The notes: generated from the letters alone by a model not told the origin. 64,000 bases of DNA from Struthio camelus (GCF_040807025.1 NC_090942.1:40254911-40318910), one strand, 5' to 3'; shown: positions 34,627 through 48,051, counted from the stretch's first letter. Translations and numbers: made by a program.

Positions 34627-36626
34627 CTAGAGAAGAGCAGAACATAGTTTTTGCATCGCATTATTTCTCAGGAGATTTAAATTTGCATCTAGGCTTGTCA
34701 CAGTAACTGAATCTAGAACTTACCCTCCTTATTCTCATAAGTAGTTATATTAAAGTCATTATATCATAATGTCTTTAATTCATCCAAATGAATTCATCCA
34801 AATTCAACGTAGCATTTATATTTACCTGCAGCCTGATTTCTCGAGGCCAATTTTAAATTACTCTAACCTGTGTGGAGAGTTAATAGGAACAGTGCAGGAG
34901 GGCTGGAAGTGGAAATATCTCTAATCCCCTCTTTAATGCCACTACAGGCCCCACCTCTTAAATAATCTCCTGAAGTTCATTTCATAATCTAGTCTTAATC
35001 CAACTAAGTGACCGGGGCTTGGAACTGATCTTTTTAAATGTTGAAAAAACATACCTGTTTCATTTTGCTTTTCATTTCTTCCAAATTCTTTTCAATATGT
35101 TCTCTGCTTCCTGAGAATTTCTGAAAAAAAGAAAACATCCAGAGGTATTATTGGCAGCTATATGCAACAATATATTTTTTTCTTTTTCGCACTTTTCAAT
35201 TAACCTCCAGTCAGATATCTTTGATCCGAGGTTTCCTTTCACATCACTGTCTTTTGCCACTTTTGCAGCATTCTGAGATTCAGGAGCAGCACTGAGAGTC
35301 ACAAACCCACCAACAGGGAAGGAAGCCCAAGACTACTTACGCATCTGCTCAGCTCTGAGGTCATGGACGCCAAGAACTGTGCTACCTCCTCTGTGTAGGG
35401 ATACTGATCCTTGGCCTCAGACAGGAGGACATCTTTCACGATGATCTCCGCAACTCTCTTCATCATGTAGCAGCGGTTGTTTTCCTATGTATGCAAGTAA
35501 GAGGTCATGTTAAATCATGATAAGAGATCAGTGAGTACTGCAGAGAGATGGAGAAGGCAGCCCTATGGGTGTAAAACTTACCTTAATGTTAACATAGAGT
35601 TGCTGTCCAATGAGCCTGTTGTCTGTGTCCTCGTCTGAGACCCTGGCCTGAGAGGAAAAAAAAAAGGTCACATGGGGATGGGAACCTTAACTAAAGTCAA
35701 TAATAAACCCTCAGGTTTTCATCAATAATTGTCCAGAAGAAACAGATGAATGGAGATCATAGAAAGATATCCTGTTACAGGTGGATAAACCAGGGCAATG
35801 TGACTGTTTCACCCCTAATTGTGTGAGACGCTGGGTCAGCATCACTGGAAAATAAATATGCAGAAGTCTGAATTCATGTCCCTCTCATAAACGTCAGATA
35901 TCTTAGTGGTTACGATGACTAAATTAGGTGTCTCTGGTGGCCAGCTTCATTATGGTCCACAGTGGAGGTGCTGCAGCATTCGATGGTTGCACACCAGGAT
36001 GAGCCACATATGGGTGAGAGCAGGCCAAAGAAACCTAATGAAGTAGATCCCTGCAAAATGTGTGAGGACCGTTCTGGCTGTGGCTGGAGTCACAGCCAAG
36101 CCTAGCTTTGAATGGACTGGGGGAAAAGAGAAATTTAAGCTCATGTTTGACAGCTGTCTGCTCAAGAGAAAGGGCTGCGTTCTGCCAGTAGGTTGCCTTT
36201 CCCTCGGGGAGGGAGAGGAGGTAAGGCAGCAGCTTCCTCAGCTACACAACTAGCAGGCAGCAGACCAACTCCCTATGTGTAGAGCTCTGCCTCACCACAA
36301 ATACACACTCTTCTGAAGGTGAGTATGAGGAAAAGAGAGAAATGCTGCAGACAAGAAGCCTGGGCACTAAGAGGAGAGGAAGTTCTCAGATCCTGCCATG
36401 AGGGAGAGGTGGGTTACTGTACCATTTTAGCCAAGGTGTAGGTGCGATTCCTGATGTAGGGCTGCAGGAAGTTGATCTTCCTGAGTCTGCAGGCATGATG
36501 GGCAGTAACAGCCACTCCTACCCCTTTTGGAGGCAGAGGGCTGGTGAGAAGAAGAGGGAGACAGCAACAGCAGCAGAAGAAGATCCATCCTGCGAAGCAC
36601 TTGGTCCAGGTCTGCAGGGAGGCCAT
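34513..36626 (-). CDS. IL22: interleukin-22, complete gene, 5 coding exons
   Basis: This encodes a secreted IL-10-family cytokine that acts on epithelial cells through IL22RA1/IL10RB and STAT3, inducing barrier and antimicrobial genes. The product is 197 residues. Coding exons are 36626-36423, 35647-35582, 35484-35341, 35120-35055 and 34626-34513, all in phase 0 with GT/AG ends. Residues 1-33 or so form a signal peptide with an unusual run of five Cys (18-22). Helix A/AB shows CRLRKINFLQPYIRNRTYTL, then DNRLIGQQLY, RCYMMKRVAEIIVKDVL and the C-terminal GKNKAIGELDLLFDYIENAC. Cysteines 46, 95, 138 and 184 sit exactly +6 from human C40, C89, C132 and C178, so both disulphides (40-132, 89-178) are kept. 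Only the first of the three human N-glycosylation sites is kept (N60 in NRT). The product ends in a lysine-rich tail absent from the human protein. It lies between IL26 and MDM1, in the same orientation as both. Confidence 0.97.
35055..35120 (-). CDS. IL22: IL22 coding exon 4
   Basis: 66 bp between acceptor TTTTTCAG and donor CAG|GTATGT. It encodes KFSGSREHIEKNLEEMKSKM plus KQ, corresponding to human HIEGDDLHIQRNVQKLKDTV plus KK. Confidence 0.95.
35341..35484 (-). CDS. IL22: IL22 coding exon 3
   Basis: 144 bp, 48 codons, acceptor CATAG, donor TGC|GTAAGT. It encodes ENNRCYMMKRVAEIIVKDVL through YPYTEEVAQFLASMTSELS and Cys138. It carries two of the four conserved cysteines. Confidence 0.96.
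35582..35647 (-). CDS. IL22: IL22 coding exon 2
   Basis: 66 bp, 22 codons, after a long pyrimidine tract and CTCTCAG, with donor AAG|GTAAGT. It encodes ARVSDEDTDNRLIGQQLYVN plus IK. The human N68 glycosylation sequon (NNT) is replaced by DEDTD. Confidence 0.96.
36423..36626 (-). CDS. IL22: IL22 coding exon 1 (signal peptide and helix A)
   Basis: 68 codons from ATG at 36626 to donor ATG|GTACAG. It contains the signal peptide with CCCCC, the mature N-terminus near TAHHAC and the kept glycosylation site in YIRNRT. The exon continues upstream as 5' UTR to the acceptor at 36680. The start matches the MAxLQ start of mammalian IL-22. Confidence 0.95.
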
Positions 36627-36757
36627 GGCTCACAACTCAAAGTAGTCAGCACCAGTGGGCTGTGGCTACGGCGTTCAGCGCTGATGAGAGAGAGCAGCGT
36701 TAGCACCACAGAGCGTAGGCAAGGCAAAGCAAGAGGCACGTAGACTGCAAGCCTTAC

Positions 36758-36778
36758 CTTTGCTGTGATTCTCGGTGT
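36758..36778 (-). other. IL22: IL22 non-coding first exon (inferred)
   Basis: A donor CAAAG|GTAAGG ends at 36758. It is followed by a 77-bp intron (36757-36681) with a pyrimidine-rich acceptor CTCTCTCTCATCAG before 36680. With the TATA box at 36803-36809 the start site should fall near 36773-36780, making this exon only about 15-25 nt. A non-coding first exon is also present in human IL22. Confidence 0.5.
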
Positions 36779-36802
36779 GCTCTGCAGGAGGTGAGGTGCA
36801 CC

Positions 36803-36809
36803 TTATATA
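36803..36809 (-). promoter_or_regulatory. IL22: TATA box of IL22
   Basis: CCTATATAAGG on the minus strand, about 30 bp upstream of the inferred start and 180 bp upstream of the start codon. It is a strong TATA match, in keeping with an inducible cytokine promoter. Confidence 0.65.
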
Positions 36810-39800
36810 GGCCCATCATCATCCCTCTCAGCCTTTTTTTTTTTTTGGGTGCTGGTGATGAATTAAAAATGACATCAGCAAGTCTCTTACTTTCCAGTAG
36901 CCTCTTCTGAGAACTACCTAACCACTACAAAACCCACAAATACAACTTCAAGGCCATTGTAATCTGTAGTTTCTTATAAAGTAAACCAAATTTTAATGCA
37001 GGGGCAAAGTAGGGGCTTTTACTGGGGTAGGAATCCTGCATTCTTGTTGCTCAAAAGTAATTGGGAAGTTTATGCTTCTGTGCCTTCCACCTTAATTGTA
37101 GCATGCTAATTGGATCAGCAATTTGATGGTAGATTTTACAATTTACATTTATTTCTGTTTGTTATCTGTGATATAAGATTGGTGCCTCGCTGGCGCTGAC
37201 TGATGCACACAAGTGGTCAAAGACTGCACCAGACCCAAAGAACGAGCCTATAATTTTATTCTGCAAATACCCTTCCCACATAGTGGTCTACTGAAGTCAC
37301 TGGCGGTTTGCCCATCACCGCGCAATTCTCTCTGAGAGATCAGAAACTAAGTAGGATTGCATTTACCACTCCCCTTGTCTCCAAATTCTCATTTTCCAAA
37401 AAATCACCCATATTCCAAGCGGTAACCAGAAGTAATGACCAGAATTGTGTTCATGCACTCACTTATCCGGGTAATTTCCACATTTCTGGTCCTGTGTTGC
37501 TAACATAAAGGCTTTGCAGCAGAAGAGCTGCACCCTGAGCCCAAAATACTGTGTGTGGTACAAAAGGGAAACTGTACTCTTCAGAGATTAATGTGCAGCC
37601 CAGCTGAGATGGTGATGCGTGAACATAGAGCTGGTGCAAATGCAAACTCATGGTCATCCAACACCCACAGTGCAGAAAGGCTCCAGCTCTGCAGCTGAGA
37701 GAGAAGGGGGCATCCCTGAGGCTGAGGCTGAGGCTCTCGGCGCAAGCACAGCTCAGCTGCAGCGCTCGCTTGTGCCCTGTTAGGTGCAGAAGGGTAGAGC
37801 AGGAGGAGCATTTTTCTGGGGCTTACTTGTAGGTAGAAGCTGGGGAAAAAAGGAAGGGAAGCCCTGGGAAGGAGCAAAATAAGGAGAGGAGAGCTTGGCC
37901 CTTACCTGTTATCACACTCAGAGGACCTGGACCTCTTCTGTGAGCTGAAAGGAAGCAGTTAAAAGCCGCTTGGTACCAGGCCTACACTTTGACCTCCCTT
38001 GATGCATCCACAGCACGAGGTCATCTCATCTATACATGCCTCAATCACCCTCACATACCTGCAACTGCAGCTCTGTGCAGCTGCATGACCTTGGCCTGGA
38101 GCCACTTCCAGCAGAGCTGTCATCACCGTCTTCCTTTCCTTGCCTCTCGCAGGGTATCTCACCTGCTTGCATGCTGCCTGCTGGCCTCCAGTGGCATCCA
38201 GACTGCGGCAGGCAGCAGAAAGGGAGACCAAGGCAGAGCCCAGGATGTCAACAACCTTGTTCAGGCTCAGAACGTGCCACGGGGCCATTCAAGAGTAACT
38301 CCACAAACTCCTTCCGCGAATTTTTCATTTGCCAGGCTAATAGGCCCACGGGAGAGTAGGTTAATGAGAAGAGAGAGGCTGAGGTATACTTAGCCAAAAG
38401 ACAGGCATTAAAGACCAAAAAGGGTGAAATGTAGATGGAGGGGCTGTTTTGAAGGATTAGTCTCCCCTGAAACGCGTAAGCCGGAGCTGTGCTCTTCACA
38501 TCTGCTCAGCTGTCTGCAAGGAGCCGATCCGGTTGCAGGATCCCTGTGCTTCCTGAGCGGTATTTAAATAAGGTCAGGCAGAAGGCTGAAGAATTGCATG
38601 CTGAATCTTTCTTTTTACCTCTTTTATTATACAGCGACCACAGGATCTTTTCTATCTGTCTTCCCTAGTACTGCAAACTGCAGAGAGGAACGTACCTGTA
38701 TTTATAGACATCGTGAGTCTCTCTCCCATTTATATTGTTAGCCATCTCTCTCTGTCATACTATCTTTTGGCTGCGCTGTGATGTCTTTCTGAGGCTTTCT
38801 AAAAGGTTTTGTCTCGTTTGTTTAGCTTGCCTCCCTGCCTTTAGTATTCATCTTTTATTTTTCCAGACACTGAAATGCTCTTTGTACATTCATTATTTCA
38901 TATTTTACAAATTCCCTTTCCAAGACATTTTTAAAGCCTTTGCATTCTTTAATCTTCGAGTTTGTAATTCTGAGTTTTAAAAACCTACCTCCCATCTTTC
39001 TGGCTTATTGTGAATATGGCCCAGCTCAAAAATGAATGTTCAAAATCCTACTGACCACTAGTTTCAGCAGCCTGTATGGTTGCCCTTCTCATCAGGCTGC
39101 TCAGCCTCTTCCCAGGCACCACCAGCCATCACTGAAGACTGCTAGTTCTGGGTGCACCATTCAGTTACGATATAGTTACAGCTATGGTTACAATTATTCC
39201 CTGTAATATGTCAAGAAAATTACGTCGGAAATAGAGATATGCCTCCACAAGGTCTGTCATTTCTTTTATGAGATTACTTTTAACAGGGATGTGACTAGTC
39301 ACTGTTATCACCTCTTCCGGTCAGCTCATCACACCCTAGGTAAGAGCATTTGGCATTTAATCTTACAGAAAGATGGGGCTAAAAAGCTGTGAAGCCATAC
39401 CACTGGTCTCGCTCCAGTCCTCAACCCAAGTTCAGAGAGGGAAGGAGGAATAAGAGGCTTTTCTGCTGTAGTTGAGAAATAATTACTCTTTCTTCTTGTT
39501 TGAAGAAGCACAATGAGCCTCTAAGAGCTTGAGCCAGGAATGAAGGTGGGCTTAGGGCAGAGGACCTTTTTGCTTATGTAGGACCCCACTTCCTGCACAG
39601 GCTGCTCTAAACTGAAGCAGCAGCTTAGTGGAGGAAAGCTGTAAATGCTGTATTTGATTTTAAAATGGGGGACCCTGGCTGGAAACAATGGGCAGAAACT
39701 GGTGGGCAGAAAGAATAAAGTGAAAAATCTTCTCTGAAGAAGGTACCCTAAAAAAAAAAAACAGTCTTTCTCACTAATTCTTCCTCAAGTTAACATTTCC

Positions 39801-41277
39801 AAGTTTTCTAGCAAGTAGTATAGTGGTATGGTAGCTGATATTTTTCTTAGAGCCTGAACTACTGATGTCTTTGGATGTATTGTATATCACAACTTTTCTT
39901 TAAAGAATAGTGTTTTCTTAAAAAAAAAAAAAAAAAGAGTTGAACTCCATGTTCACCTTGGAAAAAAAAAAGGTAAAACAAAAAGATTAAAAGTCAGTTT
40001 TTATTTTTAATTTTATAATTTTTCTGTAGGTTTACTGTTACTTTTAATGGCTAGTGATACAGTTTAAAATACAAATTTCTTGCAAGAAAACATAGCTGCT
40101 ATGGTTCTTCTATGATTCAAAACTACCAAAGACATCTGACCTTCTCTAAAGTATTCTCTGCATTGCTTTTTAAATCTGATTACTTTAAAAACTAATTCTG
40201 AAATTGTTCACAGATTGTATTTTCTCCCCAGAGACACCCCAAGAGCTAAACGTCTGTCCTATCACTGACCTCACTGATAAACTTTTAAAGTGCAATTACA
40301 TGGAGTTTCCCTAATTCGTTAAGAAACCATAGTGGTTGAACATTCTCGACAATGACTTCTTGACCCATATTGAAGGCAGAGGATTTTTAAAGGAGGACTG
40401 GAACTCTACATCACGTCTGCCTCAAAAACCACAGACGTTTCCTTCTTACTTTGAATGAGGCCACAGGTGAATAACCAACACTGTACTTTGATGTTCACCT
40501 GTTATGTATCACTAGCATACTGGCATGCAGAATTTTCTTGAGCTTTGATACATTTTTAATTAGCTAGAACTATACTGCATTATTAGAAACCTCCTCAGGA
40601 TCAAAACCCAGGCTAGAAACATTGTCATGAGAAAGCATGTGGAAGAAAGAGTCTGTGATTAAAACTCAAAAGTGCTCAAAATCTCTTTGGAGACATCCCC
40701 CAGTTTCAGGTCGCTCTCTTCCCCTTCACTTTGCTCCAACTCATCTGTAAGCTAATCCATTGCGTTTTTTCTGAGTTCTTCTATGCTAAGATATTCCCTA
40801 GACTTTCAAGCTTGAAAAGATTAAAGCAGACTTTGAAAAATCTTTCAGCTCAAGCTCCGGAAGAGTCTTATTTTGGTCAGGTCTGCCCAGCAATGAAAGC
40901 ATCAGCAGTGCAAATTGATCCTTCTTTATCCATCTTGAAAAGACAGCTTTTCCATAACAGCCATTCATTATGGAAACTTCCTAATAACCAGGCAAGTTTC
41001 TTTTGGGCACGATCATTAGAGAAGGCATAAGCGATTAATTTTCTATGGGGGAAATAATATGAACATAGAGACTGCAAGACCTTCATATTTTTGCCTTTTT
41101 CATGATAAATTTGTGGAAGACGCTGAGAAATTTTTGGAAGGAGAAGGATGGTGTTATTAAAACTGCTTAGCCTAAGAGTGTCAAGGGACTTGGGAAAAGA
41201 CTCCTGTGTCAGGCCTCAGCACAGACAGTGCTGACTCAGGCTTTTTGCAGAGGATGTGCGATTCACCTATTTCCCTT

Positions 41278-41336
41278 GACAGTAACACTTTTGTTACACT
41301 GTCAGTAACACACTTCCTCTGACAGTAACACTTTTG
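41278..41336 (+). repeat. 16-bp direct repeat with partial third copy
   Basis: GACAGTAACACTTTTG is at 41278-41293 and again at 41321-41336, with GTCAGTAACAC between them near 41301. Probably an old tandem duplication. Confidence 0.75.
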
Positions 41337-42179
41337 CTTATATATCCGCTATTCCTCCTGAACATCCTTGTTTCTGACCATCACTTGGTACTGTTACATA
41401 ATTTCGGGGTCTGTGAAGTAAAAGATGCTAAATAAATATAATAAAAGTCATAAAATAGGTATTTCATATCATAAAAAGGCTAAGTAGAAAGGAACTATTA
41501 GTTCATTATGGTCTCAATTTTAAATTATATTATGGGACAAACTTTGCTTTAAATAATTTTATTCTTCCCTCAGAAGTCCTGAAGTAGCGGAGCTCCAAGA
41601 GAAAGCCACTCAGAGGCAAGCTGAAACAACAATATACAGTTGCTACTGACATTACTGCTCTTACCCCGAGAACACTGATGTGGTGACTTCCATTGCAATG
41701 CCAGGAAGATTCAGTGCTTATTTTGAAAACAAAACAAAATAAAACAAACAACAAACCAGCATCAATGGAAGTGCAACAGATGCTAGTCCAGTGTCTGCTT
41801 CAGCAGATAATCGCTGTTGACATCAGTAAAATATAAACAAAACTTACAACAGGACATGCTGCAATAGGAGGCATCATTCAACTTACGCAGAAGGGAGAAA
41901 AGAAAATTCAAACCATCTCAATGTACACAGCTTCACGCCACCGAAGGTACCACTGATAACCCTTTCATCATATTACTGGCTCTTTTTAATTCAGAAATTA
42001 AAATCAAGCCTATATTATGAGACTGTTGCTTCATATAGTGACCTACATATATCCAACTACGTCTTGAGAATAGTCAGATCAGGTGAACTGAAACTTCTGT
42101 GCTTCCTGTTAATGTGGTGTGGTTGCAGAGTAGTGACTCAGTGACATGGCAAAGTGGAATTACTGACATATGTTAAAAT

Positions 42180-42196
42180 ACACACACACACACACA
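42180..42196 (+). repeat. (AC)8 microsatellite
   Basis: Short dinucleotide run, intergenic between IL22 and MDM1. Confidence 0.9.
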
Positions 42197-45100
42197 AAAA
42201 CAGAATTTTGCAAGCTGGTTTATAATCCAAAGTTCAGTTACATACAACTGCTCAGATTAAGAAATAGCCTAAGCATTACACATGTTGATTTAGCAAGTAC
42301 AATCAGTTATAACATCTACAAATCCACAGCATCTTCAGTAGTAAATAAAGCATTCTGAAGGAAAACAACGTCATTTAAGGTGAAGTAAATGACAGTATCC
42401 AGGCACTGTCCGTATTAAGGGTCAGGAGTGGCTACACACAAGCACTTCCACCACAGGTCTGACTTTGCCATCCTCTGCTGAAGTTAAGCCCATAACTGTT
42501 CAGTGATTCTCCATAACAGGGCTGCTGGAGAAGTGGTGCTAGGTTCCGTGCTGTTAATAGGAGTCTTCTAGTGATTATCCTTCTCTAGGAAGTCAAAAGC
42601 CCATGCTCCACCCCTTCTCCATCCTGCAGTTACACTCTTGCCCCTCTCCCAGGAGAGACCCTTAGTCAGCAAGTTTCCTGTTGGAGTGGGACTACTGTCA
42701 AGAATGTGAGATTTATGGGGTCGAAAAGAGATCGAGCAAAATAGTTAGTCTAGGGATTAGGATGCTGTTTTCCTGGGTTATCTGTTTTTAGCCACGTATT
42801 GTATAGCTAAAACACATAAACAGGTTGGAGTCAGCTTCCCCCTGGAAACATAAACAGCACACCAAACACGAGAGCACAGTTCTGGGAAAACACAAACCCA
42901 GCTCAGCTTGGGAGGGCACAGAGTCCTGCTGGATTTCCACCTCGTCTCATTACAGCCCTTACGTGAGAGCTAGGCACGCAATTCTCCAGATCAGGGTGCA
43001 TCCACAGATGCACGTGTGTGTGTTTGTGCTTATCACAGAAACTCAGTGACCAGAAATGGATGCACAAAGTCACACTTCAGAAGTACAGGCTTCTGGATCC
43101 TGTCTAGCCATTCCTATTCTACCTCTGGTCTTGAAGGAGGTGCTTTCGAGCCACCACAGTGGCTGTCTACGCTACAAAGGATTTGCTAGCACAAGTGTAT
43201 CACCAGACTCTCCTTGTAAAGAGATAGCTCTTATCAGCAAACAAGTGCTTTTGCTCTTACGCTTTTACTCCCGTGAACTAAATAAACTAACCCAACACAA
43301 CACATGTATGCGTTGCTTAAAAACTGTCAGGCCTTGTTCACCTTTAAGTGAAGGTGCCAATCTCTAGGAGAATTTTGTGCCGCTCTCTGCCCTCCATCCT
43401 AATAAGACATTGAAGGACCACCAAAAAGCACAGGTCTCCTCAGAGTTTCTCAAGACTTTTCCAACATGCAGCATATCCGGCATGCTGAGCTCAGACCTTA
43501 AACATGGGGCTCAGTCCACTCCACAGGATTTTCTACAGCAGATTCCTGCTAACAAACAGAGCTCAACTTACGACACAGAAGCCTCACAAGAATCAGCTCA
43601 CATATCGCACGGATTAACTGTAGTAAACTGTTTCGGAAACTCATTTACATTTTTAACAGGAAACTCCAGATGTTCTTCTTCAACATATTATTAAACCCAG
43701 AACAAAAAGCAACTTGGATTTCTGTGAAATCGGATTTTAATTGGTTAGCTCTGAGCAGCTGACGAACTGAATCTTTAGCTTTTGCCGTAATCAGTGGTAT
43801 GTGATATTACACTTTCTTAGAGCAAAGCCAGGCTGAGTCTGCACCTAAGAGAATTTACTATGCCCCAAAGCGCTAACCAAAGTTCTGCAGAGTCCTCCCC
43901 TCTCTTCCTGAGACTCATATCTGTAAAGGTTTGAATAACTGCTGGATTTAGGACACTAATTTAGGTCAAATGAAATTACTGTTTGAATCATTTTTTTTTT
44001 AATTTGCAAAACAATTCAAACTCTAATTTGAAGTTTTCTTTATCACTCATTTGTGTGTATTTGGGTAAGGGAACTATTTTGCTTCAGGCCACTAAAAATT
44101 GGTCAACTAGTGCAATAGCAAAACTTTCACTTGCATCAGTTGGTGAAGGACTGGGCTCTTTACGGACAAATTTTACCACACAGTAAAAACTGCCTTGCTG
44201 CTAGAACATTTGGTGTCAACTCAGCCTTGAAGTGGGAACAGCCATGTATAATTAAAAAGCAGAATAGCATTACGCAAATAAGTGCACAATAGCATTTTCA
44301 CAGAAGCTGTGTTTCCTGACCCACCTTCAGTTGTTTTAACTTTGTTCAAGTATGATGGACAGCATCTGAAAAACACTTTCCTCTGCAGCTGTCAGAATAC
44401 AGTAACACCAGGAGTTGGATAGAGAAAACCTCTGAGCATGTGGACTAGAAAAATTTGTCAATGAAGGAGAAACCCAAAGACTGGTCTTCACTTCTTTTGA
44501 CCCTTCCTCAATATACACTGTTTTTCAATCAGCCCTTAGGTCCAGAAGGAACTTGGACTACCTGCAAGGCAACAGCAAAGGCAAACCTGTTCTCATGAGG
44601 CTGTTATTCACTATACAGGGGTCCATATGAGCCATACATAAGGATTTTTTTAAAACAAAAAGACTCAAAATCCCCATACAACAACATAGTGACTTGTTTA
44701 CCAGCATTCCCATCACTGGAAAAGTACTGGGCAGCCTTGGGACTTAATCCAGACTGTATGTCCCCAAAATACGCCTTGTTGTCTACACCTTCATCAAAAA
44801 TAATCTCATCCTGATGGCTAAAGAAACCGACTGCTTATATTTATTTGGAAGGTTAATAGGATGAGTATACTTCACATGTTTCAGAACGCATCTTGATGGG
44901 TCATTAGAACTTTAAAGCAACAATAAAATATCCATGCAAAGCTACTGCACTTTAGCAGGATTTGGGGGGGAGGGGGAAGGGAAAGTGGAATTATCCACAA
45001 TCCCAAATTTTCTCCCAAACTTGCCTGCATGGCTAGAAAGCCCCAACTGATCCTTCCCAAAATGTTAGGCCCAGGTTTGAGTAGTAACTTCAGCACTGTT

Positions 45101-48051
45101 AAGTACAGAAGGCTGATGCATCAAGACAGACACTGGGAGACTCTGAAAAAAAATGAATGCCCAGAGCCGTAAAATTATGCAAGTGTGTAAATACTACCTT
45201 GCTGCTACTGTAAGCACTGAACTAATCTATAAAACTCTTATCATGCACAGAGGTAGACAAACCTCCCTGGAAGAACTGCCTAACTACAGAGAAAGGTGCT
45301 TCATCTCTCCTGCTGAAGTCATTCCACTGTGATTTGGCCAGAAAGAGGAGGAGGATGCTAGAGCAAGCACAACTCTCTAGCTTAGAGAGAGAGAATAATT
45401 TGAGAACAAGGTGATCTTTGCTCCAATCCCTAGACGAGCAACCATTTTTATATAATGCAGAACAAAGTCAGCAGAAGAAACCGAGAGGCCATTTCTCATT
45501 CCCACAGACAGATAACACGCTTATCATCTGGCAAGGTGGGAAGTCTTTGCAAAGTGGACTCTTTGTGGACTTGTTGGGTGAATACTGTATTTGCAGGAAT
45601 ATCAGGTAAAGGAGGGCATTTCCTCTGTCAGTAACATTTTGTGAGGAAAAGTTGGCTTATTTAGTTCTACCGGTGGTTCAGAGCTGTGAATCCCAAGCAG
45701 TGAGATTCAATCAGTATGCATTCCCTACTTGGGAACAGGAGCTGAAGACATTCAGTTCCACGCTTCTTATTGATTAGCTCCATCGTTAACATGCTGGCTT
45801 TGCAAATCCTGTCCTTAAGTCAACTAGCTCCCCAAACTAGCTTTATTCTTTACATGCATCTCCTATTGGCAACTGCCATCCTCCTTGCTTAACTTACTGG
45901 TCTCTCCACTTCAAGGCTTCTAAGATTTCCTTGACAGAAAACAATACACATTCACTGCAAAGCACGCATCTGGAATTATTAATAAAGGATGCACTTCTGA
46001 ACTTTTTTCCATGTTCAGCTTTCTGCAAAACACAACAGGAAATGTGCTTAAAGGCTGGCCTGAGAAGTTCAGAAAAACAAAGCAAAAAAAAAAAACCCTC
46101 TTGAAGAACCAGATAAACAATAATAGCAGAAAGAAGGCATGAAGAATTTTGTGTCTGCCTTGAAGATTATGGAAGAGCATTCTTCACCAGCTTTGCACCA
46201 GTGTTACTCAGAAACTTTGCCTGCATTTCCCTTAAATACTTCTGCCCAAAAGGAAATTCAACTAGAATATTTCAGGTAAAGGCTAAAATCTGTTCAGAAG
46301 GAAAATACCATCATGATGATGTGTGAGACGCCATGAGCTTCCATTCTCATCCTAAATTCGGTTTGCACTCTCATGCAACAAAAACGTCTTCCTCCTTTAC
46401 AACTTCTATTGTCTCCTTGGCAGAAATAAATATCCATGTACCATAGAGCACACAGAATAAACTCAACGCTACCCAGATGCACCACACTCACAGTGCAATA
46501 TAGTATAGCAAATTGGCACATATGCTGTTAAAACATCCATGACTCCCAGGCCTCAATATCAAGCCTATACAGGAACTCTGATAGAGCTGCCAGATAGCCA
46601 GGAATCCCAGGCACTCAGGTAAACATAGAAAACCAAAAAGTAATTAAAAAAAAAAGCTTAAAAAAGAGGACATAGTTCATAAAACTCAGATTACAGGTAC
46701 CACAGAGGAGAAGCAACAGATGACACATGTTCAACTATATGGTTAAACAAGAAAGTGGCCCATAATGAAGCATCTGGACAGAAGACAATCAAATTAACCC
46801 TCCCACAATGCACTGCAGCAGTATTTCCATCTTTAGCCATTAAGTTTTCCACTGAAAAGCTGTCATTTTAGAGGAAAAGGGGCACTTTTCACAACAAGTT
46901 GTTTCACGCAAAAACCCAGTTTTCCTGTTAGTAAAAATTTTCTGATCAATTACAAAGTTTGAAGTGCATCACAAAGAATAAGCCTGAAAGTCCTTGAGAT
47001 AAAACGCCCCAATACCTTGATTTGTTCCAGACAACACTATTGGTAGGAAGCTATCGTAATGCAGAACTTCTGGAGGAAGTGGACACTGATTTCTAACACA
47101 GTCAGTGCTGGACAGCACTCGCTCTTTAAATCATCTCATTTGAGGGGGGACTGGTCATTTGGGGACTGCAGTCTTTTATCCTATGGAGCACTCAACTAAG
47201 CTGGGTGTAGTCAGTCACGATGCCATATATCACCGTATCCAGCTTTAGTAACTTATCCCTTCTAAAGAACAGTTCTAAATGGAAACATCTTGTCTTCCAG
47301 AAGTCCACAGAGGTTCCAGCTGAACAGAGAAGTGCCAATGCAACAGACTCTACCAATTTATCTGTTATCATTTGAATAGAAGCAAAGCAGACTTGACCTT
47401 TTTTATTTTCAAATGTGTACAAAATTGAAACTGATCTTGTACAAAATTTTAAAACCATGTATTATTAAAACTTGAAACCATGTAAAAAAAAAAACCAAAC
47501 CGCTGTAAGAACTGGCTGCTACCCGCCTGTTTCTCTGAATTCCTGTTAACTTGTTTGCATCACTTGGAAAGAGAAAACAGGCTTTCAGCAGAAATCACAA
47601 ACAGTTTTTGCTGTGACAATGATTACTGTATTCCAGTCACCCAAAAACAGGCAATCAGAAGAGGTAACTAAAATGTCAAAGCCAAATAAAACATTCTTCC
47701 ACGTTTACTTTAAGAGACCAACTACTCCTAAATACCTGAGCTGAAGTAGGGCAGGGGAAGACCAGTGTTTAGGTGTTTGAGATTGCTTTTTCTAGAGAAG
47801 TTGAAATTAACACTAAAAATAGGTCTTGCCAACAAAAGACTTATGTCCACATTGATTCTTCTGACAAGCTGTGGTACTGTACACATTGATCTCTCATAGT
47901 CAACCTGGCCAAAAAGCTGGGACAATTAACAAAACCCCAGAGCTTAACCTTCTTTTCTCAAACTCTTGTATATTTCCTATTAGCTTTGTTAAGAAACAGT
48001 GGGAATTTTTTGGTAGCAGCCTAAAAGCAGTAAGTAGCAAAAGTAACAAAG

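Larger units (their letters stand above)
36830..48051. other. intergenic IL22-MDM1
   Basis: About 11 kb in which no gene could be supported. The content is mostly unique-looking sequence with A runs (about 39920-39935, 46084-46096), an (AC)8 run at 42180-42196 and a direct repeat at 41278-41336. The 37650-38400 stretch is moderately GC-rich and gives several overlapping 60-134-codon frames on both strands, none resembling a known protein. IL22 enhancers could lie here. Confidence 0.5.

Noticed and set aside
37650-38400. Several 60-134-codon frames on both strands, possible gene between IL22 and MDM1
   Set aside because: Frames overlap on both strands, codon content is not protein-like and no family motif is seen. 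They reflect modest GC content.
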